Source: JAENVU01 sp963801105
Lineage (GTDB): Bacteria > Actinomycetota > Acidimicrobiia > IMCC26256 > JAENVU01
Assembly: GCA_963801105.1 (NCBI GenBank)
Contig: CAWDDH010000003.1
Span: forward strand, 992,001-1,056,000
Direction: 5' to 3'
DNA length: 64,000 nucleotides
Shown here: in pieces, positions 8,764-17,656 of the stretch
Numbering within the stretch: the stretch's first letter is position 1
Layout of the letters: each line of letters begins with the position of its first letter
Program-made: the position numbers and the translations under genes
Notes under the pieces: generated by a model
The model's database searches: none
Seen by the model: only the letters and a program-made list of their open reading frames with translations
What the model was told of the DNA's origin: nothing

Positions 8764-9104
8764 GGGACCTCGGGCCCGCAGAGGTCGACCGGCGATTCCA
8801 CGCGCTGGCCGACGCGACCCGCCGGGACATCGTCGCCCGGGTGCTCCGCGAGGAGCAGTCCGTCAGCGCCCTGGCCCGCCGGTACCCCATGAGCTTCGCG
8901 GCGGTGCAGAAGCACGTTGCGGTGCTCGAGCGGGCAGGCATGGTCACCAAGCGTCGTCACGGACGCGAGCAGCTCGTGCTCGGCGACGTCACCTCCCTGC
9001 GGGAGATCGTCACGCTGCTCGACGAGTTCGAAACCATCTGGCGGGAGCGGGTCGACCGCATGCACGCCATCCTCGACGACCACGACCAAGGAGCCGCCCC
9101 ATGA
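8751..9104 (+). CDS. ArsR-family winged-helix transcriptional regulator
   Basis: 117 residues. The N-terminal part has the ArsR winged-helix pattern: FHALADATRRDIVARVLREE, then a recognition-helix segment SFAAVQKHVAVLERAGMV, then the wing KRRHGREQLVLG. No metal-binding CxC motif is seen, so the signal is not obviously a metal. It is translationally coupled (ATGA, 4-bp overlap) to an SRPBCC/AHSA1 gene, a pairing common in actinobacteria where the SRPBCC protein may bind the ligand. Expected to repress its own operon through the palindrome at 8738-8763. Confidence 0.92.
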   Translation: MVVDWDLGPAEVDRRFHALADATRRDIVARVLREEQSVSALARRYPMSFAAVQKHVAVLERAGMVTKRRHGREQLVLGDVTSLREIVTLLDEFETIWRERVDRMHAILDDHDQGAAP

Positions 9105-9589
9105 GCGTCACCAGCATCGAGAAGGACCCCGTCGCGCGGACGATGACCGTCAACACGTCGTTCGGCGCCGCCGTCCAGCGGGTGTGGCAGCTGTGGGCCG
9201 ACCCACGCCAGCTCGAGCGGTGGTGGGGTCCGCCGACCTATCCCGCAACGGTCACCCAGCACGAGCTCGTGCCCGGCGGCCGCGTCCGCTACTTCATGAC
9301 CGGCCCGGAGGGCGACCGCCACGGGGGGTACTGGCAGGTCCGGGAGGTGGAGGCGCCCCACCGCCTCACGTTCGAGGACGGCTTCGAGGACGAGCAGGGT
9401 GCCCCGAACCCCGAGCTGCCGGTGTCGAGCACCATGGTCGTGCTGAGCGAGCTGCCCGAGGGAGGGACGAGCATGGTGCTCACCACCACGTTCGCCTCGA
9501 CCGAGGCGATGACGCGCCTGCTCGAGATGGGCATGGAGGAGGGCCTGCGCGAAGCCGTCGGCCAGATCGACGCTCTCCTCGACGCGTAG
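9101..9589 (+). CDS. SRPBCC/AHSA1 domain protein
   Basis: 162 residues, ATG at 9101 overlapping the stop of the ArsR-type gene. The AHSA1 (Aha1 C-terminal-like) START-fold pattern is clear: AAVQRVWQLWADPRQLERWW near the N-terminus, GPPTYPATVTQHELVPGGRV, GGYWQVREVEAPHRLTFED, and a closing helix with MTRLLEMGMEEGLREAVGQI. These proteins form a hydrophobic ligand cavity; the ligand is unknown. The gene order suggests it works with, or is controlled by, the upstream repressor. Confidence 0.92.
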   Translation: MSVTSIEKDPVARTMTVNTSFGAAVQRVWQLWADPRQLERWWGPPTYPATVTQHELVPGGRVRYFMTGPEGDRHGGYWQVREVEAPHRLTFEDGFEDEQGAPNPELPVSSTMVVLSELPEGGTSMVLTTTFASTEAMTRLLEMGMEEGLREAVGQIDALLDA

Positions 9590-9627
9590 CCGTCGAACGG
9601 GGCTCCGGCCGCCTCGGGGTCTGGAAG

Positions 9628-9701
9628 TGGGGCTAGCAAGAATCGAACTTGCGACCTCATCCTTATCAGGGATGCGCTCTAACCGACTGAGCTATAGCCC
9701 C
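9628..9701 (-). tRNA. tRNA-Ile (anticodon GAT)
   Basis: Read on the minus strand the sequence begins GGGGCTATAGCTCAG and ends TCTTGCTAGCCCCA. The 7-bp acceptor stem GGGGCTA/TAGCCCC, D arm, anticodon loop CTGATAA (anticodon GAT) and a T arm with the GTTCGATTC loop all fold. CCA is not encoded. Its place just beyond gyrA and the DUF3566 gene matches ileT in mycobacteria. Confidence 0.97.
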
Positions 9702-9757
9702 GCGAAGCGGTGCAGGTTAGCCGCGGCGCCTCCGGCGCGGCCCACCAGAATCGTGCG

Positions 9758-10231
9758 TCACTCGACCTCGGAGAGGGTGAGCTCGACCCCGCCCACGAGA
9801 TCGGAGAACACGTTGAACAGCGCGGTCGCGATGACCGTGAAGATCGTGAGCAGCGCGACGATCACGAGCCCGACGAGCGACGCGCCGAGCAACAGCTGCC
9901 CGCCGAGGATCCGGTAGTTCTTGGCGCTCAGGATGTCGCCCATGAACTTCTCGAAGTTGTGGATCTGGCCGGCGGCGTCGAACAGCAGCCACACGACGAT
10001 GCCGGCGACGAGCATGACCGCGAGTCCGGCGAGGTAGAAGCACAACGAGACCTTGAGCACCGCCCACAGGTCGATCTTGCGTACCTCGACGCGCGACTGG
10101 CGGACCGGCGCCTTGGCGGTCTTGACCTTCTTGGGCTTCTTGACCTTGACGAGCGGCTCCGGTCGCGACGGCTCGGCGGCTTCCGCACCCGAGGACTCGG
10201 GCTGGCCCGTCACCGTCACCGCCGGATCCAT
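9758..10231 (-). CDS. DUF3566 membrane protein
   Basis: 157 residues. A charged, Lys-rich N-terminal segment (VKVKKPKKVKTAKAP) precedes RVEVRKIDLWAVLKVSLCFY, the typical DUF3566 start, followed by two membrane helices (about residues 60-83 and 115-140). Members are small actinobacterial membrane proteins encoded directly after gyrA (as in the Mycobacterium origin region) with no assigned role. Here the start lies 3 bp after the gyrA stop on the same strand, so it is probably co-transcribed. Confidence 0.92.
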   Translation of the reverse strand: MDPAVTVTGQPESSGAEAAEPSRPEPLVKVKKPKKVKTAKAPVRQSRVEVRKIDLWAVLKVSLCFYLAGLAVMLVAGIVVWLLFDAAGQIHNFEKFMGDILSAKNYRILGGQLLLGASLVGLVIVALLTIFTVIATALFNVFSDLVGGVELTLSEVE

Positions 10232-10234
10232 GCG

Positions 10235-12697
10235 CTAGCCGTCCTCCCCTTCTCCGCCCTCGAGGACGAGAGCGACGGCGACCACGCTCTCCCCGCCCTT
10301 CACCGTTGCGACCTTGACCCCGGTCGCGTCCCGGCCCTGGGAGGAGATGTCACGAACGCCGGTCCTGATGATATTGCCGACGGAGCTGAAGACGAGGATC
10401 TCGTCGTCGGGCTGCACGGTGAACGCGGCGATCACGCCCACCCGGCTGGCGGTGATCTTCATCCCCCGCACTCCCTGCCCGCCCCTGCCCTGCTGCTTGA
10501 ACCGGTCGAGCCTGGTGCGCTTGCCGTGCCCGCTCGAGCTGACGAAGAGCATCACCGAATCGTCCTTGGCCACATCACAGGAAACGACCGCATCCTCGTC
10601 GTTCTTGAGCTTCATGCCCCGGACTCCGGCGGCGGCGCGGCCCATGGGGCGCACGTCGGTCTCGTTGAAGCGGATGGTCATCCCGTTGCGCGACACCATG
10701 AAGATGTCCTCGTCTCCGGTCGTCTGGATCACCCGGACGAGCTCGTCGTCCTCCTTCAGGTTGATCGCGATCAACCCGGTGCGCAACGACGAGTCGTACT
10801 CGCTCATCTTGGTCTTCTTGACCTGGCCCTTCTTCGTGGCGAAGAAGAGGTACGCGCCGTCCTCGTACGTACGCGTGTCGATGACGGCCTGGACCCGCTC
10901 CTCGGGGCCGAGCGCGAGCAGGTTCACGATGGCGGTGCCGCGGGCGGTGCGCTCCTTCATCGGGATCTCGTGGGCCCGCAGCCGGTACACCTTGCCGCGG
11001 TTCGAGAAGAACAGCAGGTACGAGTGCGCAGTCGTGGTGAGCAGATGCGCGACGTAGTCCTCGTCCTTCAGGCTCGAGCCGCGCACGCCCTTGCCCCCGC
11101 GACCCTGCCGACGGAACGCGTCGGCCGCGACGGTCTTCACATAGCCCTTGGCCGAGAGCACGACGATGACCTCTTCGTCCTCGATGAGGTCGAGGTCGTC
11201 GATGTCGCCGGTGTCGAGCGTGACCTGGGTGCGCCGCTCGTCGGCGAACTTCTCGCGCACCTCGGCGAGCTCCTCCGAGATGACCTGCATCTTGCGCTCG
11301 TCGCTCGCGAGGATCGCCTCGAGCTCCGCGATGCGCGCCTGAAGCTCGGCGTGCTCGTCGACGAGCTTCTGGTGCTCGAGCTGGGCGAGCCGGCGCAGGG
11401 GCATGTCGAGGATGTGCGTCGCCTGCACCTCGCTGAACTCGAAGGGTTTGGCCTGCAGCGCGGTGCGTGCGGCGTCGGTGTCCTCGGAGCCGCGGATGAG
11501 GGCGATGATCTCGTCGATCGCGTCCAGCGCGCGCAGCAGCCCTTCGACGATGTGCGCGCGGTCGCGGTCCTTGCGCAGGCGGTGCTCGGTGCGCCGGGTG
11601 ATCACCACGACCTGGTGGTCGATGTACACCTGGAGCGCATCGCGCAGGTTCAGCAGGCGCGGGATGCCGTCGACGAGCGCGAGCAGGTGCACCGCGAAGT
11701 TCGTCTGCATCGGGGTGTGCTTGAAGAGCTGGTTCAGCACGACCTGCGAGTTCGCGTCACGCTTGAGCTCCACGACCAGGCGCACCGAATCGCCCGCCGA
11801 TTCGTTGCGGACGTCTCGGATCCCCTCGATCTTGCGCTCGTTGACGAGGTCCGCGATCTTCGAGCCGATCACCTCGACCGAGGTCTGGTACGGCACCTCG
11901 GAGATGACGATCCTCTGCTCGCCCTTGCGTCCCTCGTCGATCTCGGCGACGGCACGCATCTTGATGGAGCCGCGTCCGGTCCGGTACACGTCGCGCGCGC
12001 CGGCCTGTCCGAGGATGAGCGCGCCGGTCGGGAAGTCGGGCGCCTTCACGAAGGCCATCAGATCATCGGGCGTGGAGTCGGGGTTCGCGATCAGATGCTG
12101 GGTCGCGTCGATGACCTCACCGAGGTTGTGCGGCGGGATGTTCGTGGCCATGCCGACCGCGATCCCGCCACCACCGTTGACGAGCAGGTTCGGGAACCGC
12201 GCCGGCAGCACACCGGGTTCGTCGTTGTTGCCGTCGTAGGTCTCGTCGAAGTCGACCGTGTCCTCGTCGATCTCGCCGAGCAACTGCATCGCCAGCGGCG
12301 CCAGCTTCGCCTCGGTGTATCTCATGGCCGCCGGCCGGTCGGCGGGATCGGGGGAGCCGAAGTTCCCGTGCCCGTCGACGAGCGGGTACCGCAGGGAGAA
12401 GTCCTGCGCCATGCGGGCGAGCGCGTCGTAGATCGACTGGTCGCCGTGCGGGTGGTACTTGCCCATCACGTCGCCGACGGCGGACGCGCACTTCTTGTAG
12501 TTGCGCTCCGGGCGCAGGCCGCCCTCGTACATGCCGTACAGGATCCGGCGTTGTACGGGCTTGAGGCCGTCGCGCGCGTCGGGCAGCGCACGCGAGGTGA
12601 TGACCGACATGGCGTAGTCCAGGAAGGAGCGTTCCATCTCCTCCTGGATCTCGATCGGTTCGATGTTCAGTTCGAGGGGCTGCGCGCCGTCGGGCAA
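10235..12697 (-). CDS. gyrA: DNA gyrase subunit A
   Basis: 820 residues. GyrA cuts and rejoins DNA in the A2B2 gyrase that introduces negative supercoils. The N-terminus (MERSFLDYAMSVITSRALPD) is typical; the catalytic Tyr is Tyr127 in AAMRYTEAKL. The quinolone-determining segment reads HPHGDQSIYDALARMAQDF, with Gln87 at the position of E. coli Ser83. The C-terminal beta-pinwheel carries GyrA-box-like motifs (QGRGGKGVRG and QGRGGQGVRG). No intein is present. The gene lies 45 bp after gyrB on the same strand. Confidence 0.98.
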   Translation of the reverse strand: MPDGAQPLELNIEPIEIQEEMERSFLDYAMSVITSRALPDARDGLKPVQRRILYGMYEGGLRPERNYKKCASAVGDVMGKYHPHGDQSIYDALARMAQDFSLRYPLVDGHGNFGSPDPADRPAAMRYTEAKLAPLAMQLLGEIDEDTVDFDETYDGNNDEPGVLPARFPNLLVNGGGGIAVGMATNIPPHNLGEVIDATQHLIANPDSTPDDLMAFVKAPDFPTGALILGQAGARDVYRTGRGSIKMRAVAEIDEGRKGEQRIVISEVPYQTSVEVIGSKIADLVNERKIEGIRDVRNESAGDSVRLVVELKRDANSQVVLNQLFKHTPMQTNFAVHLLALVDGIPRLLNLRDALQVYIDHQVVVITRRTEHRLRKDRDRAHIVEGLLRALDAIDEIIALIRGSEDTDAARTALQAKPFEFSEVQATHILDMPLRRLAQLEHQKLVDEHAELQARIAELEAILASDERKMQVISEELAEVREKFADERRTQVTLDTGDIDDLDLIEDEEVIVVLSAKGYVKTVAADAFRRQGRGGKGVRGSSLKDEDYVAHLLTTTAHSYLLFFSNRGKVYRLRAHEIPMKERTARGTAIVNLLALGPEERVQAVIDTRTYEDGAYLFFATKKGQVKKTKMSEYDSSLRTGLIAINLKEDDELVRVIQTTGDEDIFMVSRNGMTIRFNETDVRPMGRAAAGVRGMKLKNDEDAVVSCDVAKDDSVMLFVSSSGHGKRTRLDRFKQQGRGGQGVRGMKITASRVGVIAAFTVQPDDEILVFSSVGNIIRTGVRDISSQGRDATGVKVATVKGGESVVAVALVLEGGEGEDG

Positions 12698-12742
12698 CGG
12701 GACCTCCGGTCCGGGTTCGCGGGCGGATACGGGGCGGGGGAA

Positions 12743-14644
12743 TCAGATGTCGAGGAAGCGGACGTCCTTCGCGTTCTCCTGGATGAAGCCCTTGCGGGAT
12801 TCGACGTTGTCTCCCATGAGCTTCGCGAACACCTCGTCGGCGATCGCCGCGTCCTCGACGGAGACCTTGAGCAGCGAGCGCGTCTCGCGGTTCATCGTGG
12901 TCGCACCGAGCTCCTGCCAGTCCATCTCGCCGAGACCCTTGAAGCGGCTGACCTCGATCTTGCGGTTCTCGTGCTGGCCCTCGAAGTCCCGGAGCGCGCC
13001 CTCGTCCTTGAGGTACGTGCGCTCCTTGCCGATGTCGGCGCGGAACAGCGGCGGCTGCGCGACGTACACGTGCCCGCCGCGGACGAGCTCGGGCATCTGC
13101 CGGTACAGGAACGTGAGCAGCAGCGTGCGGATGTGGGAGCCGTCGACGTCCGCGTCGCTCATCAGGATGACCTTGTGATAGCGGAGCTTCGCGACGTCGA
13201 ACTCCTCGGCGATACCGGTGCCCGCCGCGGTGATGAGCGTCTGGATCTCCTCGTTCTTCAGCATCTTGTCCATGCGGGCGCGCTCGACGTTGAGGATCTT
13301 CCCCCGGATCGGCAGGATCGCCTGAAACTCCGGGTTGCGTGCGCGCTTGGCCGATCCGCCGGCGCTGTCCCCCTCGACGATGAACAGCTCGCAGTCCTCG
13401 GGGTTCTTCGAGGAGCAGTCGGCGAGCTTGCCCGGCATCGACGAGGACTCGAGCAAGGACTTGCGGCGCGTGAGATCGCGCGCCTGGCGGGCGGCCACGC
13501 GTGCGCGCTGGGCCTGGGTCGCCTTGGCGACGATCTGCTTCGACTCGGCGGGGTGCTCCTCGAGCCACTCCCCCAACTTCTCGTTCGTGGCCTTCTCGAC
13601 CATCGATCGCATCTCGGTGTTCCCCAGCTTGGTCTTGGTCTGGCCTTCGAACTGCGGGTTGCGCAGCTTCACCGAGATGATCGCGGTCAGCCCCTCGCGG
13701 ATGTCCTCGCCGAGGAGGTTGTCGTCCTTCTCCTTCAGAATGTTCTTGCCGCGGCAGTACTTGTTGACCGCGTTGGTGAGAGCCTTCTTGAAGCCCTCCT
13801 CGTGCATGCCGCCCTCGGTCGTCGCGATGTTGTTCGCGAACGAGTGGATGCCCTCGTGGTAGCCGGTGTTCCACTGCATCGCGACATCGATCTCGTTCTC
13901 ATCGGTGGCGTCCTCGAACGCGACCACGCGCTTGAAGATCGGCTCCCTGCTCGCGTTGAGGTGGCGGACGAAGTCGGTGATCCCGCCGGCGAACCGGAAG
14001 TTCTGTTCCGCGACCGGCGTGACGCGCTCGTCGCGGAAGCGGATCTCGAGTCCCTTGTTGAGGAACGCCATCTCGCGCAAACGCTCGATCAAGGTCTGGG
14101 CGCGGAACTCGGTCTCCTCGAAGATGGTCTCGTCCGGCCAGAACGTGACGATGGTCCCGGTCTTCTTCGAGGGGGCCTTCTTGGTGAGGCTGCCGGTCGG
14201 CTTTCCACCGTTCTCGAAGCTCATCTCCCAGCGCGACCCGCCGTTGTGGATCTCGAGGTCCAGCCGGCGCGACAACGCGTTGACGACCGACACCCCGACC
14301 CCGTGGAGACCGCCGGAGATCTTGTACCCCTCGCCGCCGAACTTGCCGCCGGCGTGCAGCACGGTCAGCACCACCTCGGCGGCGGACTTGTTCTTGTAGT
14401 CCCGGTGGTTGTCGACCGGGATCCCGCGGCCGTTGTCCGCAACCCGGCACCCCCCGTCGGCGAGCAGGGTCACGTCGATACGGGTCGCGTGCCCGGCCAT
14501 CGCCTCGTCGACCGAGTTGTCCACGACCTCGTAGACAAGGTGGTGCAGACCGGACAGACCGGTCGATCCGATGTACATCCCCGGGCGCTCCCGGACGGGC
14601 TCCAGGCCCTTGAGCACCGTGATGTCTTTCGCCCCGTAGGCCAC
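12743..14644 (-). CDS. gyrB: DNA gyrase subunit B
   Basis: About 633 residues. I chose GTG 14644, which has GAGAGGTG about 8 nt upstream; the reading frame stays open beyond it but that part is unconserved. The GHKL ATPase motifs are DNSVDEAMAG (about 42) and GGLHGVGVSVVNALS; the KTK loop is QTKTKLGN; the TOPRIM domain has EGDSAGGSAKRARNPEF (about 421) and DADVDGSHIRTLLLTF (about 493). GyrB hydrolyses ATP and closes the DNA gate cycle with GyrA. About 200 bp upstream without a gene probably holds its promoter. Confidence 0.98.
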   Translation of the reverse strand: MAYGAKDITVLKGLEPVRERPGMYIGSTGLSGLHHLVYEVVDNSVDEAMAGHATRIDVTLLADGGCRVADNGRGIPVDNHRDYKNKSAAEVVLTVLHAGGKFGGEGYKISGGLHGVGVSVVNALSRRLDLEIHNGGSRWEMSFENGGKPTGSLTKKAPSKKTGTIVTFWPDETIFEETEFRAQTLIERLREMAFLNKGLEIRFRDERVTPVAEQNFRFAGGITDFVRHLNASREPIFKRVVAFEDATDENEIDVAMQWNTGYHEGIHSFANNIATTEGGMHEEGFKKALTNAVNKYCRGKNILKEKDDNLLGEDIREGLTAIISVKLRNPQFEGQTKTKLGNTEMRSMVEKATNEKLGEWLEEHPAESKQIVAKATQAQRARVAARQARDLTRRKSLLESSSMPGKLADCSSKNPEDCELFIVEGDSAGGSAKRARNPEFQAILPIRGKILNVERARMDKMLKNEEIQTLITAAGTGIAEEFDVAKLRYHKVILMSDADVDGSHIRTLLLTFLYRQMPELVRGGHVYVAQPPLFRADIGKERTYLKDEGALRDFEGQHENRKIEVSRFKGLGEMDWQELGATTMNRETRSLLKVSVEDAAIADEVFAKLMGDNVESRKGFIQENAKDVRFLDI

Positions 14645-14843
14645 CCGCGCAGCACCTCTCGTGGTTCGTCGTCCCGACCGTCCCGGCGGTCTCCACGGAC
14701 CGGCGAGGTGCCGGTGGACGGAGGCCCGGGACACGGCCCCGGCGCCACCCGCCGGCCGGCGCGCGTTTCGGCGCGAAAGTCCTGGTCAGAGGGGGTATCC
14801 GAGGTCGGAACAGTGTACCACGGGCCGGTGACCGACCCGGGGT

Positions 14844-15284
14844 TCACCGGGGCGTTTCGCGCCCGGGTTCCGGGCCGGTTTCCGGGCCCGTTTCCAGGCC
14901 CGATCCGGGTCCGGCGCCCCGCTCGCGGCCCGCGACGCCCGGGGCATCGCGCCCGCCCTGCGGCGCACCCACGGAGATGTCCCGGATCGCGGCGTTCGGC
15001 ACCCTTTCGGCGAGCTCGGCGACGAGCCCGTCGGTGAGGTACCGGAACTGGCCCGCCCAGGCCGGATCGTCGACGCCGATCCGCAGGACGCCGTCGCGGA
15101 GGTGCCACGGCGTCGAATGGGCCGCCAGCAGGTCGCCCACGAGCTCGGGCCAGGAGTCCCGGATCCGCTCGAGCTGACTGGGCTCGGGCGTGCCGAGCTC
15201 GCGCCGGATGCGCGCGAGGGCGTCGCCGAGTGGACGCGGGTCCTCAGTCAAGGACCCGACCCTCGTGGATCCGGAACCAGGCAT
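14844..15284 (-). CDS. DUF721 (DciA-like) protein
   Basis: Up to 146 residues. The conserved part starts at PLGDALARIRRELG, with WPELVGDLLAAHSTP and LRIGVDDPAWAGQFRYL following, the DUF721 pattern. DUF721 includes DciA, a DnaB-helicase loader or operator in bacteria lacking DnaC; the recF-DUF721-gyrB order matches Mycobacterium. ATG 15284 overlaps recF by 41 bp; a TTG at 15251 overlapping the recF stop by 8 bp (TTGACTGA) is an equally good start. The C-terminal 35 residues are a Gly/Pro/Glu low-complexity tail (ETGPETGPEPG) that is probably disordered. Confidence 0.85.
   Translation of the reverse strand: MPGSGSTRVGSLTEDPRPLGDALARIRRELGTPEPSQLERIRDSWPELVGDLLAAHSTPWHLRDGVLRIGVDDPAWAGQFRYLTDGLVAELAERVPNAAIRDISVGAPQGGRDAPGVAGRERGAGPGSGLETGPETGPEPGRETPR
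14857..14925. repeat. short GC-rich imperfect tandem repeat
   Basis: The unit GGTTTCCGGGCC / CGTTTCCAGGCCC recurs imperfectly here. It lies inside the DUF721 gene and encodes its Gly-Pro-Glu-Thr tail. It looks like replication slippage in a tolerant C-terminal tail. Confidence 0.5.
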
Positions 15285-16341
15285 CGGCGGCGATCCCCTC
15301 GGGCACGGCGCCCGCGGTCGTCACGAGGGTCTGGGTGGCCGGCAGGTTCGCCACGAGCGCCGCGGCCCGCTGAGCGTCGAGCTCGCTGAACACGTCGTCG
15401 AGGAGCAGCACGGGCTCGTCGCCGCTCGCGTCCGCCACGATCCGATGGCCGGCGAGCCGGAGCCCGAGCGCGAGCGTGCGTTGCTCGCCCTGTGACGCGT
15501 GGTGACGGGCGTCCATGCCGTCGAGCACGAGCGTCCAGTCGTCGCGGTGAGGCCCTACGAGCGTGACGCCCCGGTCCTCCTCCCGCCGGCGTAGCGCGTC
15601 GAGAGCCTCGGTGAGTGCCGCGTTCACCAACCCGGGTGCGAGCGGACCCGCGCACCACTCCGGCTCGTACACCGCGGTGAACCCCGGCGCCGCACCGGCG
15701 AGTGTGCGGTACGCGTCCTCCACCCGGGGCGCGAGTCGCGCGATCAGCTCCAGCCGCTCACGCACGAGCTCGCTGCCCGCGTCGACGAGGCGCGCGTCGA
15801 GCACGTCACGCGTGGTGCGATCCTCGACCGTGCGAATCCCGGCGCGCAGGAGCGCGTTGCGCTGCTTCAGCACACGCTCGTAGTCGGTGAGGACCGCGGC
15901 GAAGCGTGGGGTGGCCGCGACGATCAGGTCGTCGAGGTACTCGCGCCGTCCCGCAGGACCACCCTTGACGAGCGCGAGGTCGTCGGGCGCGAACACGGTG
16001 ACGCGGAGAAACTCCGCCAGATCGCGTCGACGCGTCACGCTCTGCTTGTTCGCGAGGATCTGGTTCCGGCCGACCGCGCGCAACGCGATCTCCACCAGCA
16101 CCTCGCGGTCGCCGTGGTCGATCGCGGCGCGGATGATCGCCTGCTCACACCCCGCCCGCACCAGCGCGCGGTCGGGGACCCCGCGGAGCGAACGGCCGGT
16201 CGCCACCCAGGCGATCGCCTCGAGGAGGCTCGTCTTGCCCTGCCCGTTGCTCCCGGTGATGACCGTGCAGCCCGGCCCGAGCTCGACCTCGACGTGCTCG
16301 TAGCACCGGAAGTCGGTCAGCCACAGGCAACCGAGGTGCAC
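15244..16341 (-). CDS. recF: DNA replication/repair protein RecF
   Basis: 365 residues. RecF binds gapped DNA and helps load RecA. The N-terminus LWLTDFRCYEHVEVEL and Walker A GSNGQGKTSLLEAI (about residue 30) are standard; the Walker B/signature region near the C-terminus is LLLDDVFSELD. Length equals the family norm. The start at 16341 lies 1 bp after the dnaN stop, so dnaN and recF are co-transcribed. Confidence 0.97.
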   Translation of the reverse strand: MHLGCLWLTDFRCYEHVEVELGPGCTVITGSNGQGKTSLLEAIAWVATGRSLRGVPDRALVRAGCEQAIIRAAIDHGDREVLVEIALRAVGRNQILANKQSVTRRRDLAEFLRVTVFAPDDLALVKGGPAGRREYLDDLIVAATPRFAAVLTDYERVLKQRNALLRAGIRTVEDRTTRDVLDARLVDAGSELVRERLELIARLAPRVEDAYRTLAGAAPGFTAVYEPEWCAGPLAPGLVNAALTEALDALRRREEDRGVTLVGPHRDDWTLVLDGMDARHHASQGEQRTLALGLRLAGHRIVADASGDEPVLLLDDVFSELDAQRAAALVANLPATQTLVTTAGAVPEGIAADAWFRIHEGRVLD

Positions 16342-16342
16342 G

Positions 16343-17440
16343 TCAGCTGATGCGGACGGGCATCAACAGGTAGAGGAACTCCTGGCGGTCGCCACCCCGC
16401 AGCGTCGCCGGCTTCAGCGGGTCCATGGTCTCGAGCACCGCTTCCTCCCCCTCGATGGCACCGAGGCCGTCGATGAGGAACTGCGGGTTGAAGGCCACGG
16501 TCAGATCGGTGCCCTCGAACTTCGCGTCGAGCGCCTCGACGGCGTCGGCCCGCTCCTGAGCCGTCGCCGACAGCTCGAGACCGGCCGCGCTCATCGCGAG
16601 CCGGACCGGTGTTCCCTCGCGTCCTTCGCCCACGATCTGCATCAGGCGCGCGGCCTCCTGCAGCTCCTCGCGCGACACCGTGAGGCGGTTGGGATAGCCA
16701 TCGGGGATCAGCTGGCCGTAGTTCGGGAACTCGCCCTCGATCAGACGCGTGGTCACCGACCGGGACTCGTTCGCGAACTTCACCTCGCGCTCGCCCAACG
16801 TGACCTGGATCTGGCCCGAGGAGAACACGCGCTGGACCTCGTTGAGTCCGCGCGCGCCGACGAGGACCTGCTGGCCCTCGCCGAGCATCCCGAAGCCCTC
16901 GAGATCGCGCACCGCGAGTCGGTACGAGTCCGTCGCGACGAGGCGGATGCCCGTCGGGGTCGCGGTCATGAGCACGCCGGTCAGGATCGGGCGCGCGTCG
17001 TCGCGGGACGCGGCCGGGATCACCTGGCGCAGTGCCTCGGCCAGCGGCTCGGCCTCGACCGTGACCGAATCGCCTTCGGGCTCGCCCACTCGCGGGAACT
17101 CGTCGGCGGGCAGCAGTCGTACGCCCGCGCGTGCGGGTCCCGCGACGATCCGGGCGTCGTCGCCCTCGACCTCGAACGTCACGGCGCCGGCCTTGAGGCG
17201 GGTGGTCAGCCCATCGAACAGCTTCGCCGGGACGACCGCGTGACCGGGTTCGTCGACCTGGGCCGGGATGGTGACCCGGATCGTGAGATCGAGATCCGAC
17301 CCGACGAGCTCGACCGAGTTGTCGGCGGCCGTCACCTGCACACCGGACAGCACCGGCAGCGCGCCACTGCGCACCGCGATGGCGCGTTGCGCGGTCCCGA
17401 TTGCCTCGGCGAGGGTGTCGCGCTCGCAGCGGAACTTCAC
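16343..17440 (-). CDS. dnaN: DNA polymerase III subunit beta (sliding clamp)
   Basis: About 365 residues. The GTG at 17440 is chosen because GGAGGTGG lies just before it and the protein then starts KFRCERDTLAEAIGTAQRAI as in other clamps; the open frame upstream runs into the origin. The three repeated clamp domains are represented by GALPVLSGVQV, the central SPRRDDARPILTGV-like segment (here SRDDARPILTGVLM), and the C-terminal LMPVRIS. It encircles DNA to give the polymerase processivity. It directly follows the dnaA-dnaN origin spacer. Confidence 0.97.
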   Translation of the reverse strand: MKFRCERDTLAEAIGTAQRAIAVRSGALPVLSGVQVTAADNSVELVGSDLDLTIRVTIPAQVDEPGHAVVPAKLFDGLTTRLKAGAVTFEVEGDDARIVAGPARAGVRLLPADEFPRVGEPEGDSVTVEAEPLAEALRQVIPAASRDDARPILTGVLMTATPTGIRLVATDSYRLAVRDLEGFGMLGEGQQVLVGARGLNEVQRVFSSGQIQVTLGEREVKFANESRSVTTRLIEGEFPNYGQLIPDGYPNRLTVSREELQEAARLMQIVGEGREGTPVRLAMSAAGLELSATAQERADAVEALDAKFEGTDLTVAFNPQFLIDGLGAIEGEEAVLETMDPLKPATLRGGDRQEFLYLLMPVRIS

Positions 17441-17656
17441 TGTCCACCTCCGGGATACGAAGAGAATTGGTTTTGTAGCACTGGTAGTAGGGGGTGTGGA
17501 TTGTGGATCACGCGGCATCTGGGCAGGTGGGATGGTGTTGCGTCGTCCACAGCGTGATCCCCTGTTTCCACCGCTTGAGAATACGAAACGTGTGATTTCA
17601 CGGGGTTTCCCCCCGTGGGCCCCGGATATCCCCAGGGTTCCACAGGGTTATCCACC
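17441..17656. other. oriC candidate: dnaA-dnaN spacer with DnaA boxes
   Basis: A 207-bp spacer with four DnaA-box-like 9-mers: TGTGGATTG (17495-17503) and TGTGGATCA (17502-17510) in reverse orientation, TCGTCCACA (17543-17551), and TTATCCACC (17648-17656); the last three each differ by one base from TTATCCACA or TTGTCCACA. An AT-richer patch (about 17454-17480) next to dnaN is a candidate unwinding element. Gene strands switch across the dnaA region, which supports the origin assignment. The spacer is short, so the functional origin may also include the boxes upstream of dnaA. Confidence 0.75.
17599..17617 (-). terminator. possible dnaA terminator hairpin within oriC
   Basis: CACGGGG (17599-17605), a 5-nt loop and CCCCGTG (17611-17617) form a 7-bp stem about 30 bp after the dnaA stop in the direction of dnaA transcription. 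On the minus strand it is followed by AAATCAC, with no U tract. It could equally be a structural element of the origin. Confidence 0.35.

Noticed and set aside
9710..15037. A very long plus-strand open frame (about 1,775 codons) opposite gyrA, gyrB and neighbours
   Set aside because: It lies antisense to well-identified genes, and its translation is an Asp/Arg/Val/Leu-rich shadow with no domain. Such frames are expected in GC-rich DNA.
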